From contig NZ_CP109999.1 in the NCBI RefSeq assembly GCF_025947145.1, forward strand, positions 1,612,001 through 1,676,000: a stretch of DNA of 64,000 bases. The letters are read 5' to 3'. The notes beneath the pieces were generated by a model, which worked only from the letters and a program-made list of their open reading frames with translations, was not told where the DNA came from and searched no databases. The translations under genes and the position numbers were made by a program. This DNA is from Flavobacterium sp. N1994. Its GTDB lineage: Bacteria; Bacteroidota; Bacteroidia; Flavobacteriales; Flavobacteriaceae. Each line of letters starts with the position of its first letter. The stretch's first letter is position 1. Positions 1-8,686 of this stretch are shown one piece after another.

Positions 1-1
1 A

Positions 2-3000
2 AGTGGTTATTTAATAGTTAGAAGTACTAGTGCCACTCCACCCTCACCTATAAATGGGACAACCTATGCAGTTGGCTCTACAACTTTTGGAGTAGGAACT
101 CTAGTCATACAAGGAAGTGTTGTTGCAAGTACTTCTACATCTTTTTCAGATACTAGTTTAACAAGTAATACAAAATATTATTATTATATTTTCTCATACA
201 ATAATGCTTGTTCTGGAGCACCTTTCTATTTCACTACATCACCATTAAGCAACAATGCTATAACATGTGTTGCGGCTTTATCAAGCGCTCCTGTAAATTC
301 AGCTATAACTGGAACAAGTTGTACCATAACATGGGGGGCTTCTCCAGCTGGGGGAAGTGCTGCCACAATAAATTATACCTTGGAAGTTTATAGTGATTCT
401 GGATACTCAACACCTATTTCAGGCTCTCCTTTTTCAGTTGGCACAGCTATAACTTATTCTTTATCTGGTCTAAACGGAGGAACAGTATACTACTATAGAG
501 TTAAAGCTAGCAACGGCAGTTGCGATAGCCCATATCAAACAGGAACAGTAACTACTACAATAACTAATGATAATTGTTCTGGAGCAGTATTATTAACTGT
601 AAATCCAAATTCGACTTGTATAATTAGTTCTACTGGTACTACAACAGGTGCAACACAATCTCAAGTAGGATGTACAGGAAATGCTGATGACGATGTTTGG
701 TTCCGCTTTGTTGCCACTGGGATTTCTCATATAGTAACAGTTACCCCGTTAACACTTAACAATGCCGTTTTTGAAGTATTCAACGGAAATTGCGCTAGTT
801 TAGCATCAACAATATGTGTTAATAACACTTCTGGATCAAGTATTGAGACAACAACCCTAACTGGTTTAACTTCTGGACAAACCTATTATGTAAGAGTATA
901 CAGTAACGGGAACGGAACAAATACTGGTACCTTCACAATTTGTATAACATCTCCCGTACCGCCTTCAAATAATCAATGTGCAAATGCAACTACTTTACCT
1001 TGTGGCACTTCAAATCTAGCTGGAACAACTGTGCTTGCAGCAAGTTATACGCATGGTACTGGATGTCTTATGAGTAATTATGGTGTATGGTATACTTTTA
1101 CAGGTGATGGGAATTCAAGTACTATTTCAGTAACTACTACAAATAATGATATCGAATTGTCAATCTCTAGTGGAAGTTGCGGAAACTTAACTAACATTGC
1201 TTGTCAGGATTCTGCTCTTTCAAATGGCACCGAGACCTATACTTTTACAACTGCCATAGGAGTTACTTACTATGTATACATTGCCAATTATTATTCTGGA
1301 GGCACAAGCTCTGATACAGGAACATTTACCATTTCAAGAACTTGCGTTGTGCCTTATAACCCTTGCACATCAATATCAAATATTGCATCTTGTGGGTCAG
1401 GAAACACTGTTACAATTCCATCTGGAATAGGAGGTTACAGCCCTTCTTCGTGCGGATGGACCACCCCTGGAGTAGAAAAAATTTATACTTTCACACCAGC
1501 ATCTAGTGGAAATTTCACTATCACACAAGCTAGTTCTTTTACCTATATTGACTATCAATTTAAACCAGTCTTATCTGGATGTAGTAGTGCAGGATGGTCT
1601 TGTATAGATACCCTGTCAGGAGCGGGAACTACTACTAGTTTTACCTTAACTGCTGGTGTCCAATATTACATTTTATTAGACCCTGAGTCTTCTTCAGGTG
1701 GTAGTGTAAATTTTACTATTAATTGTCCAACGCCACCTCTTACAAATGATGAACCTTGTAATGCTATAGCCTTAACCGTAAGTACCACTTGTAGTTATAG
1801 TACTTATACTAATTCAGGAGCAGCTGGTACTGGTGGAGTTACTGCACCAGGATGTGCTAATTATGATGGTGGAGATGTTTGGTTTACAGCAGTAGTACCT
1901 GCTACTGGAGAACTTGATGTAGATTTACAAAGTGGTGCCATGACTGATAGTGGTATGGCATTTTACTCAGGCACTTGTGGCTCCTTAACCCTATTAGAAT
2001 GTGATGATGACGACAGTAATAATGGATCTATGTCTTATATCTCGATGAATGGGTTAACCCCTGGGCAAATTATTTATATAAGAGTTTGGGAATATGGAAA
2101 TGACAATAATGGAACTTTTGGTATTTGTGCCACAACGCCAAGTTGTCCTTCTCCAGCTGATTTGTATGCCAATATTTTATCAACAACAAGTATTACAGTA
2201 AACTGGACAGCTTCAACTCCACCTGCTTCGGGCGGGTACCACTATTTTATAAACACTACCGGTATAGCACCAACAGCAGCAACTACTCCAACAGGATCAA
2301 CTGCTGCTGGAGTAATAGGTGTAACACTTACTGGCTTAACACCAGGTTTAAAATATTATTTCTGGGTACGTTCTTATTGTGGAGGTTCTGATACCAGTGC
2401 CTGGTTTGGACCAACAAACTATACCCCATGTGCTGTTGGAAATGGAACCGGTATAACTACAAATCAATGTCCTTCAGTAGTAGCTGGAGGTCAAGGCTTG
2501 AGTGGAGCAAACCCTGCAGCTATGATGTGTTCTTCTTTGACTTGCGCTAACTTAGAAGCTACATATTTACAATTAAATCAAGCCACCAATTACAGTGTTG
2601 CTTCTATCCCATATTCACCACCTTATCAATATACATGCTTGCAGAATCCAGTAAGTGTCAACGTTGATGATATATGGTCATCTACAATTAACCTTCCTTT
2701 TAATTTCTGTTTTTATGGCAACAATTACAATAAATGCCTAATTGGTTCTAATGGGGTTATAACTTTTGACACCACTACCTACTCTCCAGGCGGATATTCA
2801 ACTTGGTCGTTTAATACTAATTTACCTGATGTTTCCCTTTTTAAGAATACTATTTTTGGAGTTTATCAGGATATAGATCCAAGTAAAGGTGGTCAAGTTG
2901 GATGGGAATTAATTACACTCAATACTGGTTGTAGAGCGCTAGTTGCGTCTTGGAATGATATTCCTATGTTTTCATCAAGTTGTAATTCTCAGCTATATAC

Positions 3001-5179
3001 AGGCATGATTGTTCTCTATGAAAACACAAATGTTATTGAAGTTTATGTTAAAGAAAAAAATGTTTGTTCAACTTGGAACAATGGTAATGCTATAGTAGGA
3101 ATTCAAAATTCAACTGGAACAGCTGCTGTAGTACCTCCAAGCAGAAATGGATTAGATACCAACTGGACCGCCTCAGGTGAAGCATGGCGATTTACTCCAA
3201 CTGGCCCTTCCTTGACCTCTATAAAATGGTACGAAGGAAACGGTACATCTGGAACGCAATTGGGAACGACAGACACTATAAATGTATGCCCAACTGTTAC
3301 AACAACTTACACTGCAGAAGTAACCTACGCACTTTGTAGTGGAACCAACTTAAAGTACACTGATAATGTTGTAGTAACTGTTAATGGAAATAAAATATGG
3401 AATGGTTCAACTGACACAAATTGGAATGTAAGCTCTAATTGGACTCCAAGTGGTGTTCCAACTAACGCTAACTGTGTTGTAGTGCCTGTAGTTGGAAATG
3501 GTCGCTATCCACTAATTTCTGCTGCTCCTGATGCTGTTGGTTATAATTTAGCTGTTTATAGCAATGCATCTTTAACCGTTGGCTCAAGTCAAAATCTGAT
3601 CATTACGGATAAAATTGATGTTCAGTCACCCTCAACTGGAGCATTAACAGTCAATAATAATGCCAATTTAATCCAGATAAATGACACCGCAGTTAATACT
3701 GGTAGTATTTTTTACAAAAGGATAGCACCCAATATTAAAGGTTCTGACTACGTATATTGGTCATCACCAGTATTTAATCAGAATATTGGGTCTATTTACG
3801 ATATTGGAGCACAGGGATATAGATATCAATGGAACCCTATTTTAAATAATGGAAACGGAGCTGGTGGAAATATAAGTCAGGGATTTTGGGAGTCCGCTAG
3901 TGGAATAATGACAAGGGCAAGAGGATATATTATACGTGGTTCAAGTAGCTTTGGTATGCCAGCTAGTAGTATTCCAGTGACATTTAACGGAACACCATTT
4001 AATGGCATTATCCCATACACCGTTGAAAGAGGAAGTTACACTGGAGTTCCATACAACGGTGCTAATGGTGTCCAAATAACAAATCTTAATGACAATTACA
4101 ATTTAGTTGGTAATCCATACCCTTCATCCATTAATGCCTTGAAATTTTTACAACTAAACACTTATGATATCACTACAAACCCAACTGGTCAAATATTAGG
4201 AAATGTAAAACTTTGGCTCCATGGAATAGACCCAACTTATGGAGCTGCGAATCCTTTTTATGGTTCATATCTTTACAATTATAGTGCAAATGATTATTTG
4301 ACATTAAATTATCTTGGTTCAACAACACCAAGTATAGCAGACATTATTAAAGCTGGCCAAGCATTTTTTGTACAAATGGTTGATGGTGCTACTGGATCAG
4401 GCACTATTAATTTTAACAATAGCATGAGATATGACGGTTCAATACTTCCTTATAACAACAGTAATTTCTTCAAAAACGGTAATACAATAAATTCTGATTT
4501 TTCATTTGAAAGAAACAGAATTTGGCTTGATCTTGTCGATGCAAATAGCCAATCTTCAAGAATACTTTTAGGTTATGCGACAAATGCAACAAACAATTAT
4601 GACCCATTATTTGATGCAATAACCGCAGTGCCGTCTGGAATGAAACTTTTCTCAATGATTGAAAATGATACCGAAGTATATGAAATTCAGGGAAGAAGCT
4701 TACCTTTTGACACAAACGATGAAATCCTCATCGGTATAAAAGCTCCTGTACAAGGAAATTATACTTTTGCTATTGGAGCCTTAGACGGATTGTTTAATAC
4801 ACAAAACATATATTTGAAAGATAATTTGTTAAATATCACTCATGACTTAAAAACAAATCCATATCATTTCACAACTACCGCAGGAACTATTAAAGATAGG
4901 TTTAAAATAATCTATATCGATAATGTGTTAGGGACTATTGATTATACAATTGAAAACAATATAAAAATCATAACTAATGAGGAAGTAACAGTAAGTTCAA
5001 GTAATCTTGTAATGGAATCAATAATAGTTTACAATGTTTTAGGGCAAAAATTAAACACCTATAATAACGTAAACAGTAATTTCTTAACGCTTTTTGGTCT
5101 TCACAAAAACAATAGTACACTACTACTAAAAATAAAATTACAGACAGGTGAAACTGTGATTAAGAAAATTTTATTTTAG
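2..5179 (+). CDS. Giant type IX-secreted multidomain surface protein (5' end outside window)
   Basis: The reading frame is open from base 2 with no stop, so the gene begins before the window; at least 1725 codons are present. The visible part alternates fibronectin-III-like segments (around residues 60-180, 700-780) with repeated Cys-rich beta-sandwich modules of about 130 residues carrying the pattern C.NA...DVWF/VWYTFT, seen at least four times. Around residue 1200 a 'W.G..DTNW....NW' module starts, followed by a region ending in a sorting domain that resembles the T9SS 'type C' signal (RIWLDL...ILLGY...F.IIYIDN...). The tail ends in K-K-I-L-F. It is inferred to be exported by the type IX system whose motor genes lie at the other end of the window. 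An adhesin-like role is possible but not shown. Confidence 0.85.
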   Translation, partial: SGYLIVRSTSATPPSPINGTTYAVGSTTFGVGTLVIQGSVVASTSTSFSDTSLTSNTKYYYYIFSYNNACSGAPFYFTTSPLSNNAITCVAALSSAPVNSAITGTSCTITWGASPAGGSAATINYTLEVYSDSGYSTPISGSPFSVGTAITYSLSGLNGGTVYYYRVKASNGSCDSPYQTGTVTTTITNDNCSGAVLLTVNPNSTCIISSTGTTTGATQSQVGCTGNADDDVWFRFVATGISHIVTVTPLTLNNAVFEVFNGNCASLASTICVNNTSGSSIETTTLTGLTSGQTYYVRVYSNGNGTNTGTFTICITSPVPPSNNQCANATTLPCGTSNLAGTTVLAASYTHGTGCLMSNYGVWYTFTGDGNSSTISVTTTNNDIELSISSGSCGNLTNIACQDSALSNGTETYTFTTAIGVTYYVYIANYYSGGTSSDTGTFTISRTCVVPYNPCTSISNIASCGSGNTVTIPSGIGGYSPSSCGWTTPGVEKIYTFTPASSGNFTITQASSFTYIDYQFKPVLSGCSSAGWSCIDTLSGAGTTTSFTLTAGVQYYILLDPESSSGGSVNFTINCPTPPLTNDEPCNAIALTVSTTCSYSTYTNSGAAGTGGVTAPGCANYDGGDVWFTAVVPATGELDVDLQSGAMTDSGMAFYSGTCGSLTLLECDDDDSNNGSMSYISMNGLTPGQIIYIRVWEYGNDNNGTFGICATTPSCPSPADLYANILSTTSITVNWTASTPPASGGYHYFINTTGIAPTAATTPTGSTAAGVIGVTLTGLTPGLKYYFWVRSYCGGSDTSAWFGPTNYTPCAVGNGTGITTNQCPSVVAGGQGLSGANPAAMMCSSLTCANLEATYLQLNQATNYSVASIPYSPPYQYTCLQNPVSVNVDDIWSSTINLPFNFCFYGNNYNKCLIGSNGVITFDTTTYSPGGYSTWSFNTNLPDVSLFKNTIFGVYQDIDPSKGGQVGWELITLNTGCRALVASWNDIPMFSSSCNSQLYTGMIVLYENTNVIEVYVKEKNVCSTWNNGNAIVGIQNSTGTAAVVPPSRNGLDTNWTASGEAWRFTPTGPSLTSIKWYEGNGTSGTQLGTTDTINVCPTVTTTYTAEVTYALCSGTNLKYTDNVVVTVNGNKIWNGSTDTNWNVSSNWTPSGVPTNANCVVVPVVGNGRYPLISAAPDAVGYNLAVYSNASLTVGSSQNLIITDKIDVQSPSTGALTVNNNANLIQINDTAVNTGSIFYKRIAPNIKGSDYVYWSSPVFNQNIGSIYDIGAQGYRYQWNPILNNGNGAGGNISQGFWESASGIMTRARGYIIRGSSSFGMPASSIPVTFNGTPFNGIIPYTVERGSYTGVPYNGANGVQITNLNDNYNLVGNPYPSSINALKFLQLNTYDITTNPTGQILGNVKLWLHGIDPTYGAANPFYGSYLYNYSANDYLTLNYLGSTTPSIADIIKAGQAFFVQMVDGATGSGTINFNNSMRYDGSILPYNNSNFFKNGNTINSDFSFERNRIWLDLVDANSQSSRILLGYATNATNNYDPLFDAITAVPSGMKLFSMIENDTEVYEIQGRSLPFDTNDEILIGIKAPVQGNYTFAIGALDGLFNTQNIYLKDNLLNITHDLKTNPYHFTTTAGTIKDRFKIIYIDNVLGTIDYTIENNIKIITNEEVTVSSSNLVMESIIVYNVLGQKLNTYNNVNSNFLTLFGLHKNNSTLLLKIKLQTGETVIKKILF

Positions 5180-5506
5180 AAACAAATAATCTAAAAATTT
5201 CCAAAAAGACCTTTGCTTTAAATAGTTAAGGTCTTTTTCATTTGCATAAGCTTCTCGTTCAAAAGATATATTCTGGTAGGCAATATTTTTATCTTGATAG
5301 ATAATCCATCTGATCAAAAACTCCATTCCGTACCAAATAAAAAAAGGCAAAATCAACATTTCCAATTGCTGCCGAATATGAATTTTTTCATGATTAACCA
5401 TAACTAGATTCTGCTTCCAATAGTGATCTGCAACAATAATAAAAGGGAAGAAAGTTATCCCTTGATACCCTTTTGGAATTAAATATCTCGAAACGATAAT
5501 AAACAT
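5171..5506 (-). CDS. Small membrane protein with HEKIH zinc-protease-like motif
   Basis: A 111-residue protein, convergent with the giant surface protein and overlapping its end by 9 bp. It has a hydrophobic N-terminus, the motif HEKIH (an HExxH signature) near residue 39, a hydrophobic helix (LPFFIWYGMEFLIRW) and then FEREAYAN, where the E could be the third ligand as in M56/M48-type membrane peptidases. It is much shorter than a full protease of those families. I do not recognise a named family; a peptidase activity is inference only. Confidence 0.65.
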   Translation of the reverse strand: MFIIVSRYLIPKGYQGITFFPFIIVADHYWKQNLVMVNHEKIHIRQQLEMLILPFFIWYGMEFLIRWIIYQDKNIAYQNISFEREAYANEKDLNYLKQRSFWKFLDYLFLK

Positions 5507-5521
5507 TTATTATAAAGTCTT

Positions 5522-5529
5522 TAAATTTG
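5522..5529 (+). promoter_or_regulatory. Bacteroidota -7 promoter element (TAAATTTG)
   Basis: TAAATTTG matches the TAnnTTTG consensus exactly and ends 5 bases before the ATG of the DUF5522 gene. The transcript would be leaderless or nearly so. Confidence 0.45.
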
Positions 5530-5534
5530 TAGCT

Positions 5535-5717
5535 ATGAATGAGCAAAATAATGAAAATAAATTAATCGAAGGAGAAGATTTTTATATCACTCCTGAAGGT
5601 TATAAGTGTTTCACTGAAAAATACCACTTAAAAAGAGGGTATTGTTGCCGAAGTGGATGTCGTCATTGCCCTTACGGATTTGACAAAAAAACAGGAACAA
5701 TAAAACCAAAAAAATAA
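5535..5717 (+). CDS. DUF5522 small cysteine-rich protein
   Basis: A 60-residue protein with the core EG.DFY.TPEGY..FT.KYHLKRGYCCRSGCRHCPYGF, which matches DUF5522. Four cysteines (CC...C..CP) suggest metal or Fe-S binding, but no function is established. The urocanate hydratase gene starts 28 bp downstream on the same strand, so the two are probably co-transcribed. Confidence 0.85.
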   Translation: MNEQNNENKLIEGEDFYITPEGYKCFTEKYHLKRGYCCRSGCRHCPYGFDKKTGTIKPKK

Positions 5718-5745
5718 TAAACTAAACTACAGCATAAATCAAAAA

Positions 5746-7722
5746 ATGACATTTCAAGAACAAATACAACAAGGAATTCCAAGCATTTTACCAGAACCAA
5801 AACCCTACGAGATAGAGATAAACCATGCTCCTAAACGAAAAGAAATTCTATCGGAAGAAGAAAAAAAATTGGCTTTAAAAAATGCGTTGCGCTATTTTGA
5901 ACCACAACATCATGCTACTTTACTTCCTGAATTTAAAGAAGAATTGGAAAAATATGGACGAATTTATATGTACCGTTTCCGTCCTGATTACAAAATGTAC
6001 GCACGTCCAATTTCAGAATACCCAGGAAAATCAGAACAAGCAAAAGCTATTATGCTGATGATTCAAAATAATTTGGATTATGCTGTAGCTCAACATCCCC
6101 ATGAACTGATTACTTATGGCGGAAATGGAGCTGTATTTCAGAACTGGGCACAGTATCTTTTAACCATGAAATACTTGGCAGAAATGACAGATGAGCAAAC
6201 CTTAACCATGTATTCAGGTCATCCAATGGGTTTGTTTCCCTCTCATAAAGAAGCTCCAAGAGTGGTGGTTACTAACGGAATGGTTATTCCAAATTATTCC
6301 AAACCTGACGATTGGGAAAAAATGAACGCATTAGGGGTTTCTCAATACGGCCAAATGACTGCTGGAAGTTATATGTATATTGGTCCACAAGGAATTGTTC
6401 ATGGAACCACCATAACCGTTTTAAACGGATTCAGAAAAATTAAAAAAGCTCCAAAAGGAGGTTTATTCGTAACCTCAGGATTAGGAGGTATGTCTGGCGC
6501 TCAACCTAAAGCGGGAAACATTGCTGGTTGCGTAACCGTTTGTGCTGAAGTTAATCCAAAGATCACCCATATTCGTCATTCTCAAGGATGGATTAATGAA
6601 ATTATAGACGATATCGAAAACTTAGTGCCAAGAGTTAAAAAAGCATTAGCCAATCAAGAAGTAGTTTCTATAGCTTATCTCGGAAATATAGTGGAGGTTT
6701 GGGAACGTTTTGATCAAGAAAATCTTCATATTGATTTGGGTTCTGACCAAACTTCATTGCATAATCCTTGGGCTGGTGGGTATTATCCTATCGGATATAC
6801 CTTTGAAGAATCCAATGATTTAATGGCTAATAATCCAACAAAATTTAAAGAAGAAGTTCAAAAAACTTTACGTCGTCATGCCTCTGCCATCAATAAACAC
6901 ACTGCAAAAGGAACTTATTTCTTTGATTATGGAAATGCTTTTCTGTTAGAAGCTTCTAGAGCTGGTGCCGATATAATGGCGGAAAATCATATCGATTTCA
7001 AATATCCAAGTTATGTTCAAGACATCATGGGACCCATGTGTTTTGATTATGGCTTTGGCCCATTCCGTTGGGTTTGTGCTTCAGGGAATCCTGAAGACTT
7101 AGCCAAAACAGATAAAATTGCTTGCGACGTTTTAGAAGAAATGATGAAAAACTCCCCTACTGAAATCCAGCAACAAATGGCCGATAACATCCAATGGATT
7201 AAAGGTGCCCAAGAAAATAAATTAGTTGTTGGTTCTCAAGCCCGAATATTATATGCTGATGCTGAAGGAAGAATCAAAATTGCCGAAGCTTTTAATCAGG
7301 CTATCGCTCGTGGCGAAATTGGTTATGTTATTTTAGGACGTGATCATCATGATGTATCTGGAACCGACTCACCTTACAGAGAAACATCCAACATTTATGA
7401 CGGTTCGCGTTTTACTGCCGATATGGCAATACAAAATGTTATAGGCGACAGTTTTAGAGGCGCAACTTGGGTTTCTATCCACAATGGTGGAGGTGTTGGC
7501 TGGGGTGAAGTGATTAATGGTGGTTTTGGTATGGTTCTTGATGGTTCAGTGGACGCGTCAAGACGTTTAGAATCAATGCTTTTTTGGGATGTGAATAACG
7601 GAATTTCAAGAAGAAACTGGGCTAGAAATGAAGGAGCCATTTTTGCTATAAAAAGAGCGATGCAAACGCAACCTTTATTGAAAGTCACCATCCCTAACAT
7701 AGTTGACGATTCGTTGTTTTAG
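5746..7722 (+). CDS. hutU: Urocanate hydratase
   Basis: Converts urocanate to imidazolone propionate with NAD+ as catalytic cofactor, the second step of histidine breakdown, in the cytoplasm. The protein is 658 residues and shows family blocks: YGGNGAVFQNWAQY near residue 122, YSGHPMGLFPS, GQMTAGSYMYIGPQGIVHGTT, the Gly-rich GGLFVTSGLGGMSGAQPKA and GRDHHDVSGTDSPYRET near residue 530. It is about 100 residues longer than the proteobacterial enzyme, as is usual for the Bacteroidota form. No other hut gene is adjacent; the arginase-family protein at 62487-63641 is too degenerate to be assumed to complete the pathway. Confidence 0.96.
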   Translation: MTFQEQIQQGIPSILPEPKPYEIEINHAPKRKEILSEEEKKLALKNALRYFEPQHHATLLPEFKEELEKYGRIYMYRFRPDYKMYARPISEYPGKSEQAKAIMLMIQNNLDYAVAQHPHELITYGGNGAVFQNWAQYLLTMKYLAEMTDEQTLTMYSGHPMGLFPSHKEAPRVVVTNGMVIPNYSKPDDWEKMNALGVSQYGQMTAGSYMYIGPQGIVHGTTITVLNGFRKIKKAPKGGLFVTSGLGGMSGAQPKAGNIAGCVTVCAEVNPKITHIRHSQGWINEIIDDIENLVPRVKKALANQEVVSIAYLGNIVEVWERFDQENLHIDLGSDQTSLHNPWAGGYYPIGYTFEESNDLMANNPTKFKEEVQKTLRRHASAINKHTAKGTYFFDYGNAFLLEASRAGADIMAENHIDFKYPSYVQDIMGPMCFDYGFGPFRWVCASGNPEDLAKTDKIACDVLEEMMKNSPTEIQQQMADNIQWIKGAQENKLVVGSQARILYADAEGRIKIAEAFNQAIARGEIGYVILGRDHHDVSGTDSPYRETSNIYDGSRFTADMAIQNVIGDSFRGATWVSIHNGGGVGWGEVINGGFGMVLDGSVDASRRLESMLFWDVNNGISRRNWARNEGAIFAIKRAMQTQPLLKVTIPNIVDDSLF

Positions 7723-7784
7723 CTTAGTATTAATTTCTAATTCTAAAGCAAATTTGAACTAGAAATCTTTAATTAAAAATAACT

Positions 7785-8318
7785 ATGAAAACACTAAAAT
7801 TTTTACCGCTCCTCCTTCTCTTTGCTCTAGCTTCCTGTGATGCTATCAAAGTGAATTCTGATTATGATAAAAAAGTAGATTTTGCCCAATACAAGACTTT
7901 TGCCTTTTACAAAAACGGCATAGATAAAGTTGAAATATCTGATTTAGATAAGAAACGAATCTTACGCTCTGTTGATGAAGCCTTAACCGCTAAAGGATTT
8001 ACTAAAAGTGAAACTCCAGATTTATTAGTGAATATATTCACTAAAGAACGCGAACAAGTAGATGTTAACCATTTCAATGCAGGATGGGGTTACGGATGGG
8101 GATATGGTTGGAACCCCTACTTTTGGGGAGGAAATACTTCTGTTTCAAGATATACTGAAGGAACTTTGTACATTGATTTAATTGACGCCAAGAAAAAAGA
8201 ATTAATCTGGCAAGGTGATGGCGAAGGGGTTTTAACAAAAGACACCAACAAAAAAGACGAAAAAATAAAAGAATTTGTAACCAAAATATTGGAACAATAT
8301 CCACCACAGAAAAAGTAG
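7785..8318 (+). CDS. DUF4136 lipoprotein
   Basis: A 177-residue lipoprotein: signal peptide MKTLKFLPLLLLFALASC with a lipobox cysteine at residue 19. The body begins with VNSDYDKKVDFAQYKTFAFY, the hallmark opening of DUF4136, and contains a Gly/Trp/Tyr segment (GWGYGWGYGWNPYFWGG) near residues 98-114 and a C-terminal LIWQGDGEGV strand typical of the family. It should be anchored in the cell envelope. Function is unknown. A terminator hairpin follows. Confidence 0.9.
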   Translation: MKTLKFLPLLLLFALASCDAIKVNSDYDKKVDFAQYKTFAFYKNGIDKVEISDLDKKRILRSVDEALTAKGFTKSETPDLLVNIFTKEREQVDVNHFNAGWGYGWGYGWNPYFWGGNTSVSRYTEGTLYIDLIDAKKKELIWQGDGEGVLTKDTNKKDEKIKEFVTKILEQYPPQKK

Positions 8319-8350
8319 GCAGTCAACAATAGTTGGCAGAGAAAAAACAG

Positions 8351-8381
8351 AAACCGTAACAATCTAGTTGCGGTTTTTTTT
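8351..8381 (+). terminator. Rho-independent terminator after the DUF4136 gene
   Basis: AAACCG(T)AAC pairs with GTTGCGGTTT around a short loop and is followed by a run of T. Confidence 0.7.
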
Positions 8382-8421
8382 GTTGCTTAACAAACCTGAA
8401 AAAGTAAATCAGTTGATAAAA

Positions 8422-8541
8422 ATTGTGACAGTTTTAAATCAAAAAAATATTTTGCCACAAGACTGTGACAATTTCAAAACAGAAAAATTTTTTATCACAA
8501 GGTTGTGACAAAAAAAATATTTTAAAAAATATTGTCACAAT
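8422..8541 (+). repeat. Three 40-bp direct repeats with TGTGACA/CACAA dyads upstream of phenylalanine hydroxylase
   Basis: TGTGACA begins at 8424, 8464 and 8504, and CACAA ends at 8460, 8500 and 8540: an exact 40-bp period for both half-sites, with AT-rich diverged filler between. At the unit junctions the half-sites face each other (e.g. TCACAAGGTTGTGA at 8495-8508). The last copy lies about 150 bp upstream of the hydroxylase ATG. A multi-site operator is the natural reading; the regulator is unknown. Confidence 0.6.
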
Positions 8542-8686
8542 AAATATTTTCGAAAATTTCTAATTAAAAAAACAAATTAGTCTTTGAAATAAGATTGCGA
8601 AGATACAGTTGGCTTTTTTTATGATATTTATCATTCTCCTTTCCATTAAGATTAGTAAATTTACCATCACAACAATTTTAGATTTT

